Assembly: GCF_002487355.1 (NCBI RefSeq) | Contig: NZ_NTMG01000066.1 | Span: forward strand, 33,501 to 97,500 | Reading direction: 5' to 3' | DNA: 64,000 nt | Origin: Candidatus Methanoperedens sp. BLZ2 | GTDB lineage: Archaea > Halobacteriota > Methanosarcinia > Methanosarcinales > Methanoperedenaceae | Shown: piece after piece, positions 62,843 to 64,000 of the stretch | Layout of the letters: every line of letters begins with the position of its first letter | How positions within the stretch are numbered: the stretch's first letter is position 1 | The notes under the pieces: generated by a model | Database searches by the model: none | What the model was told of the DNA's origin: nothing | The model's input: only the letters and a program-made list of their open reading frames with translations | Position numbers and translations under genes: made by a program

Positions 62843-64000
62843 TTAAACATATGCCTTCTCTCCATGCTGTGTTATATCAAGGCCTTCTATCTCTTCATCA
62901 TCGCGGACACGAAGACCCATGGTCGCATTAAGTATCTTCAATATAATAACTGTCATCACAAATGAATAAACGCCAGTCACGACGACTGCGATAAATTGGG
63001 ATATGATTAAACCGAAACTACCAAAAACCAGGCCATTTGCCCCGGCATGATTAATCGCAACCGATGCGAAAATCCCGGTTGCAAGGACCCCCCATGCGCT
63101 TCCAACTCCGTGACAGGCAAATACATCAAGCGAATCGTCGATATTGGTTTTGTGATTCTTGAAGTGCATTGCAAAATAGCATAAGATCCCGGCTGCGCCT
63201 CCTATGATCATTGCGGAAAGCGGCCCTACGTATCCTGATGCAGGTGTAATTGCGGCAAGACCTGCGACTCCGCCTGTGACAATTCCAAGGGCATTGGGTT
63301 TTCCGCCATGCTTCCAGCTTATTGCCATCCAGGTGAGAGCTTCTGCCGCTGCGGATGTATTTGTCACGATGAAAGCGTTTGCGGCAAGGCTTCCGGCAGA
63401 AAGTGCGCTTCCAGCGTTGAACCCGAACCAGCCGAACCACAGGAGAATCCCGCCCAGTATTGTCATCGGAACATTATGCGGCGCCATGTTATCGCTCTTA
63501 AAACCAATGCGTTTTCCAATAATGATCGCTGCAGCAAGCGCTGATAACCCGGCGCTTATATGTACAACGAGGCCGCCTGCAAAATCAAGGGCGCCAAGTT
63601 CCCGCAGCCAGCCCCCGATTCCCCAGACCCAGTGCGCTATCGGATCATATACAATTGTAGTCCAGATTAGAGTGAAAACAATGAAGGTGCTGAATTTCAT
63701 CCTGTCTGCAAAAGCGCCGGTGATGAGGACCGGGGTTATGATTGCGAACATCGCCTGGTATATCATGAATACGGATGCTGGTATCGTAGGGGCGTAATCA
63801 GGATTTGGAGCGGCCCCAACGCCGTTTAGCCCGATCCACTGGAGTCCGCCGATCAGGCCGTGCCCGCCAGCGTCAGTACCAAATGCAAGACTGTACCCCA
63901 AAAGTATCCACTGGATGCTGATAAGTGCAAGAACGATGAAGCTCTGAGAGCTTGTCTGAAAATTAGATAAACCTTGAGTAATATATTGTTCGTATATGAA
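62843..64000 (-). CDS. amt: Ammonium transporter, 5' end disrupted or cut off at the window edge
   Basis: From about 63943 downward the protein reads as Amt: SFIVLALISIQWILLGYSLA, FAGGLVVHISAGLSALAAAI, FGWFGFNAGSALSAGSLAAN (with the Phe and His pore residues), and GVGSAWGVLATGIFAS. The C-terminal tail GLDITQHGEKAYV can contact GlnK. The frame stays open to 64000, but upstream of QSF the residues (YEQYITQGLSNFQTSS) do not show the expected FYGG...KNVLS of the family. The gene may be interrupted there by an insertion. The TTG at 63901 is internal. Confidence 0.82.
   Translation of the reverse strand, partial: FIYEQYITQGLSNFQTSSQSFIVLALISIQWILLGYSLAFGTDAGGHGLIGGLQWIGLNGVGAAPNPDYAPTIPASVFMIYQAMFAIITPVLITGAFADRMKFSTFIVFTLIWTTIVYDPIAHWVWGIGGWLRELGALDFAGGLVVHISAGLSALAAAIIIGKRIGFKSDNMAPHNVPMTILGGILLWFGWFGFNAGSALSAGSLAANAFIVTNTSAAAEALTWMAISWKHGGKPNALGIVTGGVAGLAAITPASGYVGPLSAMIIGGAAGILCYFAMHFKNHKTNIDDSLDVFACHGVGSAWGVLATGIFASVAINHAGANGLVFGSFGLIISQFIAVVVTGVYSFVMTVIILKILNATMGLRVRDDEEIEGLDITQHGEKAYV

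Noticed and set aside
63901..63903. TTG as start of amt
   Set aside because: Amt homology continues upstream (SFIVLALISIQWILL), so the TTG is an internal Leu codon.

Overview
The window is archaeal chromosome from a euryarchaeon of the Methanosarcinales type. Evidence: a methenyl-tetrahydromethanopterin cyclohydrolase (mch) and a remnant of formylmethanofuran dehydrogenase subunit B; archaeal information genes (replication factor C large subunit, Hef helicase-nuclease, archaeal S-adenosylmethionine synthetase, TrmI-type tRNA methyltransferase); an intron-containing tRNA-Glu; TATA-type promoters; and many secreted proteins with beta-helix, COG1361/CARDB-like and Pro/Thr-rich segments. The moderate-to-low GC, group II intron, decaying IS605-type element and many short accessory operons would fit an ANME-2d ('Ca. 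Methanoperedens') genome, but that is an inference; no marker here proves it.

Layout. 0-7 kb: a surface/envelope block (large beta-helix protein with a nearly identical duplicated sugar-binding-type module, YdjM-like membrane protein, Wzx-type flippase, FemAB/GNAT-like transferase), bracketed by a 20-bp direct repeat. 7-15 kb: CPBP protease, U32 protein with a small Cys-rich partner, a three-gene operon of unknowns, GDT1-type cation exporter, LUD protein behind a duplicated promoter, mch, a nucleoside deoxyribosyltransferase operon and a crippled TnpB with its omegaRNA-like end. 15-25 kb: thiI, secreted thioredoxin, secreted/anchored proteins, a wHTH-membrane protein-isomerase operon whose first two genes seem to use CTG and ATT starts, radical SAM, map, an EamA exporter, surE.

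24.5-30.4 kb: a BlaI-type repressor with an M56/M48 protease, divergent from a COG1361 protein plus MacB-like ABC permease/ATPase, a small membrane protein and a DUF362-ferredoxin protein. Two copies of a CTACTATT dyad lie between the divergent units; this is the best candidate for a self-contained sensory/export system. 31-35 kb: a group II intron next to a two-gene unit encoding a papain/C39-like protein of unknown role. 35-48 kb: housekeeping (isoprenyl diphosphate synthase, dapL, trmI, rfcL, guaAA, DNPH1-like hydrolase, an MBL-rhodanese protein with an altered metal motif, M24 peptidase) ending with a truncated fwdB start. 48.3-50.8 kb: an HD phosphohydrolase plus YwgA-like gene between imperfect direct repeats. 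51-64 kb: thiamine-binding protein, nucleoside-recognition membrane protein, tRNA-Glu, hef, gamma-carbonic anhydrase, S-adenosylmethionine synthetase, a VapBC-type pair, three DsrE-family genes, tRNA-Ser, macro-domain protein, glnK and an amt gene whose 5' end looks disrupted at the window edge.

No rRNA genes and no CRISPR array were seen.
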